Shown: positions 9,852 through 21,613 of the stretch, one piece after another
Layout of the letters: each line of letters starts with the position of its first letter
How positions within the stretch are numbered: the first letter of the stretch is position 1
Assembly (NCBI GenBank): GCA_900618795.1
Contig: UYJD01000010.1
Span: 71,495 to 135,494, forward strand
DNA: 64,000 nt
Direction: 5' to 3'
Source of the DNA: Cyanodermella asteris
Lineage: Eukaryota; Ascomycota; Lecanoromycetes; Ostropales; Stictidaceae
Notes under the pieces: model-generated
What the model was told of the DNA's origin: nothing
What the model saw: only the letters and a program-made list of their open reading frames with translations
Databases searched by the model: none
Position numbers and translations under genes: made by a program

Positions 9852-12754
9852 ATGTCTACCGCCCTTGTGGAGCTGATGCGCAGGGGAGGGCCTGGGGCCG
9901 GTCAGAACTCGATGAAAGGCCTCGTCCAGTTCATCGCAGATCTTAGAAATGCACGTGCAAGAGACCTGGAAGAGAAGCGCATCAACAAGGAGCTGGCGAA
10001 CATTCGGCAGAAGTTCAGGGAAGGAAACTTGAACGGTTATCACCGCAAGAAGTATGTCTGCAAGCTGCTTTACATCTATATCCTCGGCTGGAACGTGGAC
10101 TTTGGCCACCTTGAAGCCGTCAACCTGATCTCATCGCAACGATATTCGGAAAAGCAGATTGGATACCTGGCAGTGACGCTGTTTTTGCACGAGCAACACG
10201 AGTTACTTCACTTGGTGGTGAACAGTATACGAAAAGATCTAACGGGACACAATGAGCTCTACAACTGTCTAGCCTTGCACGCGATCGCCAATGTGGGAAG
10301 CAGGGAGATGGCGGAAGCGCTGAGCGCGGATGTGCATGGGCTGCTCATCTCACCGACCTCGAAGGCATTCGTCAAGAAGAAGGCTGCCCTCACCCTGCTG
10401 AGGCTATACAGGCGATACCCGGCAATAGTTCAGGAAGAATGGGCAGAGCGGATGATCGCTTTAATGGACGACCCAGATACCGGTGTCCGACTCTCTGTAA
10501 CGTCCTTGATCATGACATTAGCCCAAGAGCGACAGGACGAGTACAAGAACAGTTACACGAAAGCAGCGCAAGGGCTCAGGCGGATTGTCATCGGCCACGA
10601 TGTGCCAGAGGACTACTTTTACTATAAAGTTCCGTGTCCTTGGTTACAAGTCAAGTTCCTGAAACTCTTACAGTACTATCCGCCGTCAGAGGACTCCCAT
10701 GTCAGAGATCTGATTCGACAATCTCTCAATCAGATTCTACAGGAAGCCATGATGACCCCCAAGAACGTCCAGCAAAATAATGCCCAAAATGCTATCCTTT
10801 TCGAAGCTATAAATCTGGTCATACACCTTGACGATGAGTTGGAGCTCATGATGCAAATTTCGCAGAAGTTGGGCAAGTTCATACAATCGCGCGAAACCAA
10901 CGTCAGGTATCTAGGTCTGGAGGCAATGACACATTTCACTGCCAGAGCAGAGACCTTGGATCCGATCAAAAGACACCAAGCAGTCATTCTGGGTTCTCTG
11001 CAGGATCGCGATATCAGCGTTCGGCGAAAAGGTCTGGATTTGTTGTACAGCATGTGCGACACGAGTAACGCACAGGCAATTGTCACCGAGCTACTACGCT
11101 ACCTTGCTCGCGCAGATTTTGCGATTCGCGAAGAACTGGTGCTGAAGATTGCCATCTTGACCGAGAAGTATGCTACCGATGTTGAGTGGTATGTCAACAT
11201 CTCATTACGTCTCATCGCCATGGCTGGAGACCACGTCAGTGATGAAGTTTGGCAACGAATTATAATGATCGTTACGAATAACGAAAGCCTGCAAGTCTAC
11301 GCGGCGTCGACTATCTTGGAATATGTCAAGGCTGAGCAGTGCCACGAAACAATTGTCAAGATCGGAGGGTACCTGCTCGGCGAGTTTGGCCATCTCATCG
11401 CGGACAATCCTGGGTGTAGTCCCATCGAACAGCTCATGGCGCTTCAGGCAAAGTTAATGAACTCGTCGGTCAGCACAAGAGCAATACTGCTTTCCTGCTT
11501 CGTCAAGTTCGTGAACCTCTTTCCCGAGATCAAGCCGCAGCTTGTGCAAATTCTTCGCGCTTACAGTCATGCTCTTGATCCAGAGCTTCAGCAGCGGGCC
11601 TGCGAGTATCTCTTCCTGGCCACAATGCCTCAGGATGACCTGCTCAGAACACTGTGTGATGAAATGCCCCCATTCCCAGAGCGTGCATCTGCTCTGCTAT
11701 CAAGACTTCACGGCAAGACGGCCGTGCCTGGCGATAAGCGGACATGGATAGTTGGTGGTAAGGCCGCCAACGAGAATGCGCAAGAGGCTCTCATTGCACA
11801 GAAGACCGGTCTTCCCAGCATCAAATCGCCAGCTACCCCGGGTGCGAATGGTAACGGCACAAATGGTCACGGACTCGAAGGCCTATCGTTCGCCGACTCG
11901 GATGAGGGCAAAGCAACAAACTTCGCAAGTGCCGCACATCTGAGTCCTGGGTGGGAAAAGGGCTTCAAACAATTGTTGTTTGTGGACGAAGGCATTCTTT
12001 ACGAGGACAGTCAGATTCAAGTCGGGCTGCGGTCTGAGTATCGAGGCCCGGTCGGCGCTGTGATTCTTTACTACACTAATAAGACGGGAATTGACATCAA
12101 CTCTTTCACGGTGACGGTGGACAACCCATCAGACATGGAGAAATTGTCGATCGTCACAAAGAACATTCCTGAAAGCACTATTGCAAGCGAAGTCCAAGTC
12201 CAGCAAACGATAATGTTTGAAGCGCGAAATGTGTTTACCGAGTCTCCGACAGTGCGAATCTCGTACCTAGCTGGCAGTCTACAAGCGGTAACGCTCAAGC
12301 TACCCGTTGTTCTCCACAAATATATGGAGGGCGCTCCGCTTTCTGGGGAGGACTTCTTCAAACGATGGAAACAGATTGGTGGTGAGCCACGCGAGGCTCA
12401 AAAAGTGTTCAACATCAACTCCACGCGCACAATGGATCACAGCTTCACACATCGCGTGGCTGAACGTTTCAAATGGGGACTGCTCCAGAACGTCGACCCA
12501 AACACGAAGAACTTGGTCGGAGCAAGTGTCTTGCACACAACACAAGGAGGCAAGTTCGGTTGCCTGATGCGACTAGAACCGAACTACGATACAAAAGTGA
12601 GTCGCACGTCACTGATTCGGTGGATAGAAAGCTCCGTTGCTGACCATTGCAGATGTACCGGCTGACAATCAGAGCTACGGATGAAGCTGTACCTCCAATA
12701 TTGCTGAAGCACATGGAGGACAAATACATTCAAGGAAAAGCCCGGAACGACTGA
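9852..12754 (+). CDS. APL3: AP-2 adaptor complex subunit alpha
   Basis: Large subunit of the plasma-membrane clathrin adaptor AP-2, which links cargo and PI(4,5)P2 to clathrin during endocytosis. Two exons: 9852-12596 and 12653-12754, intron 56 bp in phase 0; 948 aa, usual length. The N-terminal trunk (about residues 1-610) is an alpha-solenoid starting with GLVQFIADLRNARARDLEEK and KYVCKLLYIYILGWNVDFGH; the Lys-rich patch KFREGNLNGYHRKKYVCK corresponds to the PI-binding site. A Gly/Asn-rich hinge (near residue 660, NGNGTNGHG) precedes the C-terminal ear (EGILYEDSQIQVGLRSEYRG onward). The 3' exon supplies the last 34 codons (MYRLTIRATDEAVPP), needed to complete the ear platform. Confidence 0.96.
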
Positions 12755-13706
12755 TGTTCCAAATACAGGCTTCATGCATAGCTGAAAAGTTTCGCGTCTG
12801 TCTTGGCGGCATTTACGGGGCATGTGAGCGTGGTCTGGACATTGTGAAATTGCGCTGCCCAAGGTCAAGCAAGACCAGAAGCTGTGCCATGTACATACGC
12901 AAGGTTCATGATTTGATGATGTTATATTTTCCGTCCACACTGTCACTCTTCATCTCTCGGCCGAGCTTCGCAACTGTCGTTCTGCGCGTTGCGGCAGCTG
13001 CGGAACCTCGAGACTTTGCTGCCTAGACGGCATAAAAAGAGAGTTTTGAAATGTGTGATGGCGATAGCTATTGAGACAACCCGCGTACTAGTCAACTTGC
13101 ATTTATTCTCTAACGACGGTCTGCGCACGGTGGAGATCGACTCTGTGGGTAATGCATCGGCAGAAGCGGGACCTGCGGGCTTTGAGCCGCACTCCTTCGC
13201 TGTCGTCACGTTCGTCATCCTAACACCCACGGCGCTATCCAAATCGTTCCCAACATCTCCAAAGTATGCCTATCAACAAGTTCCCAAGATCAACCAGGCC
13301 CATTCCATTGACAAGTTGCTCCTCGAGCCTGAGAGCTCCGAGATCAGAATCAGAGCCAGACTTTTCTGACACTACCGCGCCGTCGGCACGCTCACGGACA
13401 GTCGGACCTTGGTAGCTTGGGGCCCGATCAAGGCCTCATTATAAATGCATCGTGACGAATCTGCTTGCTTTTCCAACGTCTCAGCCATGTTTCTTGTTTC
13501 AGTGTGTCTTTTTGTGTATCCCAGATGCTTCCTGTGCCGTCCTGAGTTGTGTGTATAAATACCAGCCGTCCTCTCATTCTTTCCTGCCCGTCTACCACCG
13601 GAGAATTCAGCATTAGCATCATCGCAACAGACGCCCCTCGAGCCTCGCGAACAAAAGTCCAGATAATTGTTACCCAGTTCGATTAACGTCTCTCCTACGT
13701 TTCAGA
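12755..13706. other. Intergenic, no gene seen
   Basis: About 950 bp. A 126-aa frame (12989-13369) lacks any recognisable motif and I do not call it. The 3' part carries the promoter of the FMN-reductase-like gene. Confidence 0.45.
13554..13561 (+). promoter_or_regulatory. TATA-box candidate
   Basis: TATAAATA, about 145 bp upstream of the ATG at 13707, followed by a pyrimidine-rich stretch. Position and sequence fit a fungal core promoter for the FMN-reductase-like gene. Confidence 0.5.
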
Positions 13707-14372
13707 ATGGCAGCGAAAAAGATCGCCCTCATAATCGGCTCCTCGCGCTCCCCACGCGCCGGCCTCCCCCTCTCGCAGCTCATCCACAAACACCTCTCCG
13801 CCGCCCTGCCCCCAACCATCACCTCCCTCGACATCGTCGACGTCGCCGCCCACCAGCTCCCCTACCTCAACGAACCCGGCGTCCCCGCCCAAGCCGACGC
13901 CTCCAACCCTGCCGCCTCCTACACGCACGCCCCGACCAAAGCCTGGTCGAGTCTGATCTCCTCCTACTCCGGCTTCGTAATCGTCACGCCACAGTACAAC
14001 TGGGGCATCCCCGGCGGTCTAAAGAACAATCTCGACTACCTGTACCACGAATGGACGGGGAAACCCGTCATGGTGGTCAGCTACGGGGGCCGTGGAGGAG
14101 GCGAAGCCGCGGAGAATCTGAAGGGGATCCTGAAGGCGTTGAGGATGGATGTCGTGGGCAAGGGGGAGGGTGCGCAGGAGGAATTGGGGGATCATGTTGA
14201 GTTGAATTTGGGGAAGATTGAGGGGGCGATGGGACCTGCGGCGGGGGAGGGGAGGTTGGTCGAGGGTGTCGAGGGTGTTTTCGAGGAGGATGGGGCGTTT
14301 AAGAAGGCGAGGAAGCTGTTCGAGGAGGTGGTGGAGAAGGTTCTGAAGACGGAAGTAAAAGCCAAAGCATGA
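13707..14372 (+). CDS. NADPH-dependent FMN reductase-like flavoprotein
   Basis: Single exon, 221 aa. Flavodoxin-like fold of the NADPH-dependent FMN reductase / azoreductase family (PF03358), which passes electrons from NAD(P)H to flavin or quinones. Visible signatures: beta1-loop IALIIGSSRSPRAG (flavin phosphate loop) at residues 6-19, VTPQYNWGIPGGLKNNLDYL (flavin ring loop) near residue 92, and PVMVVSYGGRGGG near 120. The C-terminal third is Gly/Glu-rich and looks flexible. The 5' half is markedly C-rich at third positions compared with neighbours, the 3' half G-rich. No targeting signal, so probably cytosolic. Physiological substrate unknown; quinone or metal stress defence is a guess. Confidence 0.88.
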   Translation: MAAKKIALIIGSSRSPRAGLPLSQLIHKHLSAALPPTITSLDIVDVAAHQLPYLNEPGVPAQADASNPAASYTHAPTKAWSSLISSYSGFVIVTPQYNWGIPGGLKNNLDYLYHEWTGKPVMVVSYGGRGGGEAAENLKGILKALRMDVVGKGEGAQEELGDHVELNLGKIEGAMGPAAGEGRLVEGVEGVFEEDGAFKKARKLFEEVVEKVLKTEVKAKA

Positions 14373-14603
14373 AGGGGCAGGTGTCTTCACAAACTGCACG
14401 CGACAGCTCTGGGCTGGATGCAGCCGTGGGTCATCGGCTGAAGGCGAGCTGGACAATGTTGGTCGTGGGCACACAACTGCTGCAGCTTCATTGCGAAGAC
14501 TCTCAGACACCCAAACTTGTAATCAGTTCATAGAGTACAATCATTGAAATTGTATTACCCAGAGAATAACTCTGCTCTCACAAGCTAAAGCCATTGACAT
14601 CAT

Positions 14604-16322
14604 CTACCAAAGTAGCCTGGAAGTGACCGATGCTTCAGAAATCTCAATACTTTTGGGATCGCCGCCGAGTTCCCTTCTGCTCACAGGCCACTCGCGCATG
14701 TGCCAAGTTCTTATAAAACGGCGAGCCTCAGTTTCGTTGTCGAACTTCAGGATCCAGCGATCGGAATGTGCGTCATCGATGTTTTGGTGCGGACAAAAGT
14801 GTCCCTCCTCTTCATACTTATCCTCGCTCGAGAAGTAAGCATCCCATGTCTTTGAGGTAGCTTTATCAACGCGCACGTTACGGATCCGTTCAACGGCACT
14901 CCAAGCATGGCCTAGATCTTTCCCATCTCGAATGAGCGCTTCACGGAAGTCGTTAAGGCTCGGGCGTGCACCGTCAAAGCGGACAAGTACTACCTTGCCA
15001 TCTCTCCCAAGGCGACCAGAGAAATCTCGAGCAAGCAGGTATCGAGAGTGATCTTGTTGTTCCGAGTTGCTTGGGGGTATAAAAGAAGAGACACGCTGTT
15101 CGGCCGTGGCCAGCGTATATTCGTCTTTCATGTTCTCAATATCTCTCTGGCTCAGTCCTGTCAGCCCAAGGTGCGGAGCCGGAAGGAGGTCCAAGACCTC
15201 GCTACTAGAAGCAATCATAGCCTTATGCATGATCTCTGTCTGCTCTTGAAATCTAGTCGCGTGCTGGAGGTTGCGAAATACTAAGACGTAATAATTTTGT
15301 CTCTCGAATGTGGAATCGGTCTGACCGGGCAAGACATCCAGCGGGTGGCCAATATCTGGCGAATCCTCAGCATACCTGGCCTTTGGCAAAGCTCTGAGAA
15401 AGTCTTCCCTCTCAAGAGTTCGGTCAAACGTTTCGAAGACCAACACAGCCCTGTCTTCCACGTCATCGTGGAATTCTTCCGTGTCCATTTCCTCCTTCGA
15501 CAAAAGTTCGGCTTTTAGACCTGACCGATGGCCTGCATTCCACGTTTCGGTGTACGTCAAATCATCGTCTAACCAGTGACTCGTCTTGGCTTGATCAAGT
15601 GTTGTCTCGCTCCTGCCGGTTGGCGCATCGGGTAGTGGTCTGCCAAAAGTTGCGGAGAGCACTTCGCGGATAGTTGGAGTACCATGTGGTCTGATTGATG
15701 GTTTGTGGGCGGCACTGGGTAAACGAGGATTTGGTGACAGGTAGCGACTGTGTGTTTGTACCGGTTGAATACTGACATAGTCGCCACCGTCATCGGCGAC
15801 GCTATCTTTTGGTCGTATGAAGCGTCCTTCGTACCCTCCGTTCAATCTGCGCAACCCACGCTTGTGCAGAATATCTTTATCCATGGAACCGTAATCGATG
15901 CTGGTAGTTCGCAAAGCCTCGTTTGCTAACCGCGTATTGGCTACGTCCTTCTTGACCCGGCGCACATGGTGATGTTTGTGCCTAGCATTCAGAATCTCGT
16001 GGACTTTCTTCTGCGTGGGGTGTGCCGGGCTTCCCCCTTCAACATCTTTGAAAAGCTCCTTCTTTTTGACGCCATTCTCGTCTGGCAATAGCATGAGTTT
16101 GCCGCGGTCGTTCCTGCGCGGCCATTGCCTGGGGAAGCCATCCCAAGTCCGCCTGGGCGGGTCTGGTTGTCGCGAGAAACAGCTGGCTGTGAAATGTCTG
16201 CAGATGGGTGAGGCTGCTGCAATCGGTCGGGGACAGGGTTTCGTCTGCCGAAGCAGTGCCAGCTGACTTTCAGGCCATGATGGAAGAGGGAATGCGGGAA
16301 GAGTCCAGCGCGTGCCGGGCAT
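14604..16322 (-). CDS. Hypothetical mitochondrial protein
   Basis: Single open frame of 572 aa starting at the ATG at 16322. The first 60 residues lack acids and are rich in Arg, Ser and Pro, consistent with a mitochondrial presequence. A basic, His/Lys/Arg-rich segment follows (RHKHHHVRRVKK near residue 115), then two similar-looking alpha/beta stretches: one with DRAVLVFETFDRTLEREDFLRAL, and a C-terminal one with SDRWILKFDNETEARRFIRTWH, which resemble RRM-type folds (strand, then acidic/aromatic helix). The overall look suggests an organellar RNA-binding or translation factor specific to Pezizomycotina, but I do not recognise the family. (The first quoted stretch is residues about 290-312.). 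Confidence 0.75.
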   Translation of the reverse strand: MPGTRWTLPAFPLPSWPESQLALLRQTKPCPRPIAAASPICRHFTASCFSRQPDPPRRTWDGFPRQWPRRNDRGKLMLLPDENGVKKKELFKDVEGGSPAHPTQKKVHEILNARHKHHHVRRVKKDVANTRLANEALRTTSIDYGSMDKDILHKRGLRRLNGGYEGRFIRPKDSVADDGGDYVSIQPVQTHSRYLSPNPRLPSAAHKPSIRPHGTPTIREVLSATFGRPLPDAPTGRSETTLDQAKTSHWLDDDLTYTETWNAGHRSGLKAELLSKEEMDTEEFHDDVEDRAVLVFETFDRTLEREDFLRALPKARYAEDSPDIGHPLDVLPGQTDSTFERQNYYVLVFRNLQHATRFQEQTEIMHKAMIASSSEVLDLLPAPHLGLTGLSQRDIENMKDEYTLATAEQRVSSFIPPSNSEQQDHSRYLLARDFSGRLGRDGKVVLVRFDGARPSLNDFREALIRDGKDLGHAWSAVERIRNVRVDKATSKTWDAYFSSEDKYEEEGHFCPHQNIDDAHSDRWILKFDNETEARRFIRTWHMREWPVSRRELGGDPKSIEISEASVTSRLLW

Positions 16323-16699
16323 CAAGCGCAAAGAGCTGTGCAGCGATTTCGCGATTCTAAGGGCAGGAATGGACTGGGCAGATAGAGCTCCGAGAGAGAT
16401 TCAGTCAGGACGTCTGCGCCACAAGCAGCCACTGTCGGTCCGAGCTACGTGGCCGTGCAATCCATCCAGCTCGATTTCAGGGATTTGTGCTCGGACACGA
16501 TCCACCTTGGGCATTCCCCTCACGACGATCCGCTTTACGTACACGCCGCTGTGGAACCTCCACATGCCTGATGGGGACTACTCACGCAAATTTATGCTTT
16601 GGCGAGCTTCCTGAACCTTCACCTCCTGGACTATCGCTCCTACCAGCCCTATCAGAGTTAGTTCCAACGGTCGAACCCCAGCTTCCGGGCTAGTGAGTG

Positions 16700-16722
16700 C
16701 CGGAGGCCAAGATCGTGTGGGG
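16700..16722 (+). promoter_or_regulatory. Two CreA/Mig1-like sites upstream of alpha-glucosidase
   Basis: CCGGAG (16700-16705) and GTGGGG (16717-16722) both fit the CreA consensus SYGGRG and lie about 12 bp apart, 230-250 bp before the alpha-glucosidase start. Paired sites are the usual arrangement for carbon catabolite repression. The consensus is short, so chance matches are common. Confidence 0.35.
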
Positions 16723-16778
16723 TTGATGATGTTCGACGACTGAGCTAGCGCAAGGACAGAACACTTGGAAAAGCTTCA

Positions 16779-16785
16779 TATATAA
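16779..16785 (+). promoter_or_regulatory. TATA-box candidate
   Basis: TATATAA about 170 bp upstream of the alpha-glucosidase start codon. Consistent with an inducible gene; not otherwise supported. Confidence 0.45.
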
Positions 16786-16952
16786 CTATTTCTTTGTCGA
16801 CTCCCATCTGTTGTCTAGTATGCCTCGCTGCTTTTTGCCTTTATTACTGAGTGATTGCACCTGTGAGTATAGAAGCAGACCTGCTTCGAACTCCTGTGGT
16901 GCTTTATCGTGTGGCAAGGACAACCTCTTGTGTGCAGGGCTAGACGTAGACA

Positions 16953-19900
16953 ATGTCGCCGGGCGGGTACCTGTTACAGATCGTCGTTGCCAGTCTATTA
17001 CTATGGGCTGCTGCGAGCACGGGAGCTATCTCGGCGCGCCGACAACTTTCTTCCTGCCCAGGCTATACGGCTAGCAATGTTGTAACAAGTCCTGGTTTCG
17101 TGACCGCGGATCTCAAATTGGCGGGTCCTCCGTGCAATATCTACGGCGACGACCTGGACAACTTGAAGTTACAAGTCGAGTATCAAAGCCGTAAGTATCC
17201 ATCTGGGACAAACGGAAGCCCACTGACCATCAACAGCTCAAAGACTACATGTCAAGATCTTTGATGCCGCACAGCAAGTCTACCAGATCCCGGAATCTGT
17301 GATCCCAAGACCAGAAGCTCACAAATTTTCTATCAACACTTCGGATATCATTTTCTCTCACACGGCGTCACCTTTCTCATTCAACGTCACCAGAAGAAGC
17401 ACCAATGAGACGCTCTTTGATACTTCAGGGACTCCCCTTATCTTTGAATCGCAATATCTGAACCTGAGGACGAAACTGCCGGAGAACCCCAATCTGTATG
17501 GTTTGGGGGAAACTACGGATGACATGCGCCTCGGGACCACCAACTACACTCGCACACTGTGGTCTCGAGATGCACCCAACACTCCTCAAAGCAGCAGCCT
17601 ATACGGAAATCACCCGGTGTACTACGACTACCGAGCCACCGGAACGCATGGTGTCTTTCTACTCAACAGTAATGGTATGGACATCAAAATCAACAAGGAC
17701 GCATCGGGCCAGTACCTTGAATACAATACGCTGGGCGGGGTCATTGATCTCTACTTTCTCTCGGGTCCAAAACCCAAGGACGTCGCAAAACAATATGCCG
17801 AAGTCATTGGCAAGCCAGCAATGATGTCGTACTGGCACTTCGGTTTCCACAATTGCAAGTACGGCTATCAGGACATCTACGAGGTTGCCGAGGTCATTGC
17901 GAACTACAGTAATGCCAACATCCCGCTCGAGACTCAATGGAACGACATCGATTACATGGACAGACGAAAGGTCTTCAGCACTGATCCGTATCGTTATAAC
18001 GTCAGCCTGGTGCGTGAGCTGGTAGATACACTCCACAAGAACGACCAACATTATGTTATGATGGTGGACCCAGCTGTTGCCTATCAGGACTATGCCCCTT
18101 TCAATGATGGAGTGTCTCAACATTCGTTTCTCAAATATGGCAACGGCTCCGCCTACAAGGGCATCGTTTGGCCCGGTGTTACTGCGTTCCCAGATTGGTT
18201 CGCCCCAAACACCCAACAATACTGGTCTGGAGAGTTTGGGAGGTTCTTCAATCCGGGCAGCGGGATCGATATCGATGCTCTCTGGATCGACATGAATGAA
18301 GCCTCGAACTTTGTGACTTGGGATTCCCCAACAGATTGTGGCCTGGCATGCAGTTACCCGGAACTATCCGCAAATGTCAGCGGAAACCCACCTCGACGAA
18401 TGCCTCCTCGAATTGGATCACCCAGGCCGATCAAAGGCTTCGGACCGGATTTCCAGCCTCGATGCCATTCCATTGTCAACTTTACTGTCACAGCAGATAC
18501 CAAGAACCCTCGAGAAGGAATGCTCATTCTGGGTAATTCTGTCACACTTGGCGACAGCCGCATCGACTACGCTCCACCCATGCAACACGCCGGAAACACA
18601 TTCAATGTTGTGGCAGAGATGCCTGCTAATGGTCATTTCACCTATCAGTACGTGCGGGTCATCGACGAGCATTTTTTCGGCTACGAGAAGGTTCTCCGAA
18701 ATATCTCCACTGGCGGCTGCGGCTCTGTTCAAATAATCAAAGACACGATCACAACTCCGCCGTTAAACGTCACAGGCACCGCACAAGATGGTTACGGGTC
18801 CGCGCCCAATAAAAAGCGTTCGATGCCATCAAAGAGTTCTCAGCTTGTGCAAAGGCAAAGCGGCTCGATGCTGGGACTTCCCGGCCGCGATCTTCTCAAC
18901 CCAAAATACCAAATTGCCAACACGTACGGTCCGGGGCTTTCTAACCACACACTTCAAACCGACATAATCCAGCACAATGGCGCGGCCGTTTATGATACGC
19001 ACAACTTGTACGGAACCATGATGTCCACCGCATCCCGCAACGCCATGCTCTCCCGTCGCCCCCAGTCCCGTCCACTGGTCGTAACCCGGTCCACGTTCAG
19101 CGGCGCTGGAGCCCACGTCGGACATTGGACCGGCGACAACTTTGCGAGCTGGGAGCAATATCGCTTCGCCATCCAGGAGATTCAGGAGTTTGCCGGAATG
19201 TTCCAGGTTCCAATGGTCGGGTCCGATATCTGCGGCTTCAACCCGCCGGCCACGACCACGACTCTGTGTGCGCGCTGGGTCTTTGTCGGTGCTTTCAGCC
19301 CCTTTTTCCGGGACCATGCGGCGGACAACCAGATGCCGGCGCCGTTGTATTACGATCCGTTCGTGGCTGCTGCTGCGCGTGCCGCGATCGATGTGCGGTA
19401 CCGGCTGCTGGATTATGCGTACACGGCGTTCTATAAGCAGACGGTGACCGGTGATCCGTGGATCAACCCAATGTTCTTCATGTACCCGAACGAGCCTGCC
19501 ACGGCGGATGTGCAGTGGCAGTTCTTCTACGGCGATAGCTTGCTTGTGGCGCCCGTGACACAGGAGAACAGTACCGAAGTCACCTTCTACATGCCGAACG
19601 ATTTATTTTACAACTTCTGGACCTACGAAGCGGTCAAGGGTAGCGGGGCTAACGTGACAGTCGGGGATGTCGGGTACGAGATTATGCCTCTGTACTTCAA
19701 GGCGGGCAGTATCGTGCCCATGAGGACGGAAGGCGCCATGACTACCACCGCGTTGAGGAAGAAGAACCTGAACGTCGTCATAGCACCGATCTCGAATGGA
19801 ACGGCAAAGGGCTCCTTGTACCTGGATGACGGAGATAGTGTCGTACAAGCTGCAACTAGCAACATCGATTTCGTGTACAGCGGTGGGCTATTCAACATGA

Positions 19901-20064
19901 GTGGAACCTTTGACTACGACGTTGGAAGTGTGGTTATTGCGAACCTGATCTTGCTCGGCCAGAGCGAAGCTGGACAGGGCGGAAACTTCAACGAGACCAG
20001 CAAGGCGACCACATACAAAGTCAATGCCAGCTTGAAACAGGCTTTCACAGAGCAGTTGGTCTGA
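16953..20064 (+). CDS. Secreted GH31 alpha-glucosidase with inserted CBM20-like module
   Basis: Exo-acting alpha-glucosidase releasing glucose from maltose, malto-oligosaccharides and starch ends. Two exons, 16953-17190 and 17237-20064 (intron 46 bp, phase 1); 1021 aa. An N-terminal signal peptide is clear (LLQIVVASLLLWAAASTGA). GH31 N-terminal beta-sandwich follows (NPNLYGLGE), then the barrel: WHFGFHNCKYGY, the nucleophile Asp431 in WIDMNEASNF, and the acid/base Asp713 in HWTGDNFASW. Between these two residues, about 495-583, lies a stretch that aligns with starch-binding CBM20 domains (see separate feature). Many N-glycosylation sequons. Upstream CreA-like sites suggest glucose repression. 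Convergent with RPT1, 172 bp apart. The GH31 assignment is firm; true substrate preference is inferred. Confidence 0.94.
18481..18747 (+). other. CBM20-like domain inside the GH31 catalytic region
   Basis: Residues about 495-583 follow the CBM20 pattern: FTVTADT, GMLILGNSVTLGD, then PANGHFTYQYVRV, LRNISTGGCG and a closing KDT, matching in order the strands of glucoamylase starch-binding domains. The binding-site tryptophans seem missing: LGDW is LGDS here, and the WE of the second site is YE. So it may be a structural relic or bind glucan differently. Seen by eye only. Confidence 0.7.
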
Positions 20065-20236
20065 AGAAACAGGGACCAAGCCACTGCTGCAGATCCTACC
20101 ATGTCAAACAAGAATTCTTCAAACGCTCGTAATCATTGATACATTACAATACAGACCTAGCCAGATGGGAGCCCTGTCTCCTCATCGTGAACGCCATGTC
20201 ATGCTTGCTGTCATCCATCTCTCTGTCATAACCACA

Positions 20237-21613
20237 CTAGTTGTACTGCATATATGTGGCTGTCGAGTTAAACTTCAAGTTGCCCTTGATCACCTTGTCG
20301 ACAGCAGCCAAGAAGTCCTTTTCCGTTGCCACCTTTCTCCTTGCGCGAATGGCAAACATGCCAGCTTCTGTAGCAACACTCCTGAGCTCGGCACCCGTTG
20401 CGTTGGGGCATAGTCTCGAGATCAGCTCCCAACGGATGTCTCGTTCGACAGACATGCTCTTCGCGTGAATTCGGAGGATATTTGCTCTGCCTTCAAGGTC
20501 AGGCAAGCTAAACTCGATCTTTCGGTCGATACGTCCAGGTCTCATCAAAGCCGGGTCGAGTGTGCTGGGTCTGTTGGTGGCGAACATGACCTTGATGTTT
20601 CCTCGGCTGTCGAAACCATCGAGTTGTGTGATGAGCTCCAGCATGGTCCTTTGAACTTCGTTGTCTCCTCCAGCACCGTCGTCGAATCGTGCACCTCCGA
20701 TGGCGTCGACCTCGTCAAAGAAGATGATGCAGGCCTTCTTCGTGCGTGCCATCTCGAAAAGTTCCCTGACCATCCTCGCGCCTTCACCAACGTATTTCTG
20801 GACAAGCTCCGACCCAATAACACGGATGAATGTGGCATCCGTTCTGTTCGCCACTGCTCTCGCGCAAAGTGTCTTTCCGGTACCAGGTGGGCCGTACAAT
20901 AACGCACCCTTCGGGGGGTCGATACCCAAGTTCACGAATCGTTCCGGGCTGAGTAAGGGCATCTCCACGACTTCTCTCAACTTCTCAATCTGCTCCTTGC
21001 ATCCACCAACATCGCCATACGTGACATCTGGCTTGTCTTCGACTGTCATCATCGTAACACTGGGGTCGATCTTCGGAGGTAGCGGTAGCAGGATCTCATA
21101 CTTATTTCTGTCGACACCCACCCGCATGCCTTCCTCGATATCTGTGGGTGACACGCGCTCACCGAGTTTAACGACAAACTTTGCTATTTGCTTGACGTTG
21201 ATGACGTATTTCGTCTTCTCTTCCTTCTCTTCTGTGATGATCTTGGTGCAGCGGGCGACTTGCAAGGGGTGCTCTTCTGACATGCGTTGCCGATCGGCAG
21301 CAATATCCCAAAGATGGGGCGGAGCGAGCCCGGTATCCGACTCTTTGACGCCTGGAGAAAGTGTGTGTTAGTGGACTGTAGAGCCCGAACAGGTACTTCG
21401 TGCGTGCTTACCAGTCTTCTCGTTCACGCTGGTCTGAGCATCCTTGATCTTCTTTTCCAGCTGCTTCAACTCCGCAGCATAAGGTGCAGCTCCATATGTC
21501 TTCAGAACCTGAATATCCTCATCTGTCAAGGGCGTGATCTTCTTCTCAGGCTCCTCATCGTCGGCGAAGTTCTTCTGATACTTCTCCCAGTCCTTGCCCT
21601 TGGCACTCGGCAT
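20237..21613 (-). CDS. RPT1: 26S proteasome regulatory subunit 7 (Rpt1 ATPase)
   Basis: One of six AAA ATPases of the 19S base that unfold and translocate ubiquitylated proteins into the 20S core. Two exons: 21613-21412 and 21351-20237, intron 60 bp in phase 1; 438 aa. N-terminal coiled coil ([21 protein letters not shown]), OB fold, then AAA module with Walker A GPPGTGKT, Walker [14 protein letters not shown], sensor [17 protein letters not shown] with arginine fingers. The C-terminus TATYMQYN is typical of Rpt1 and distinguishes it from Rpt2-6. The gene is convergent with the alpha-glucosidase. Confidence 0.97.

Noticed and set aside
17659-18219. 186-aa minus frame over the alpha-glucosidase
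   Set aside because: Antisense to the strongly conserved GH31 catalytic region.
20661-21371. Long plus-strand frame (236 aa) over RPT1
   Set aside because: Exactly antisense to the conserved AAA ATPase; its Ser/Pro-rich composition is what the complement of that gene gives.
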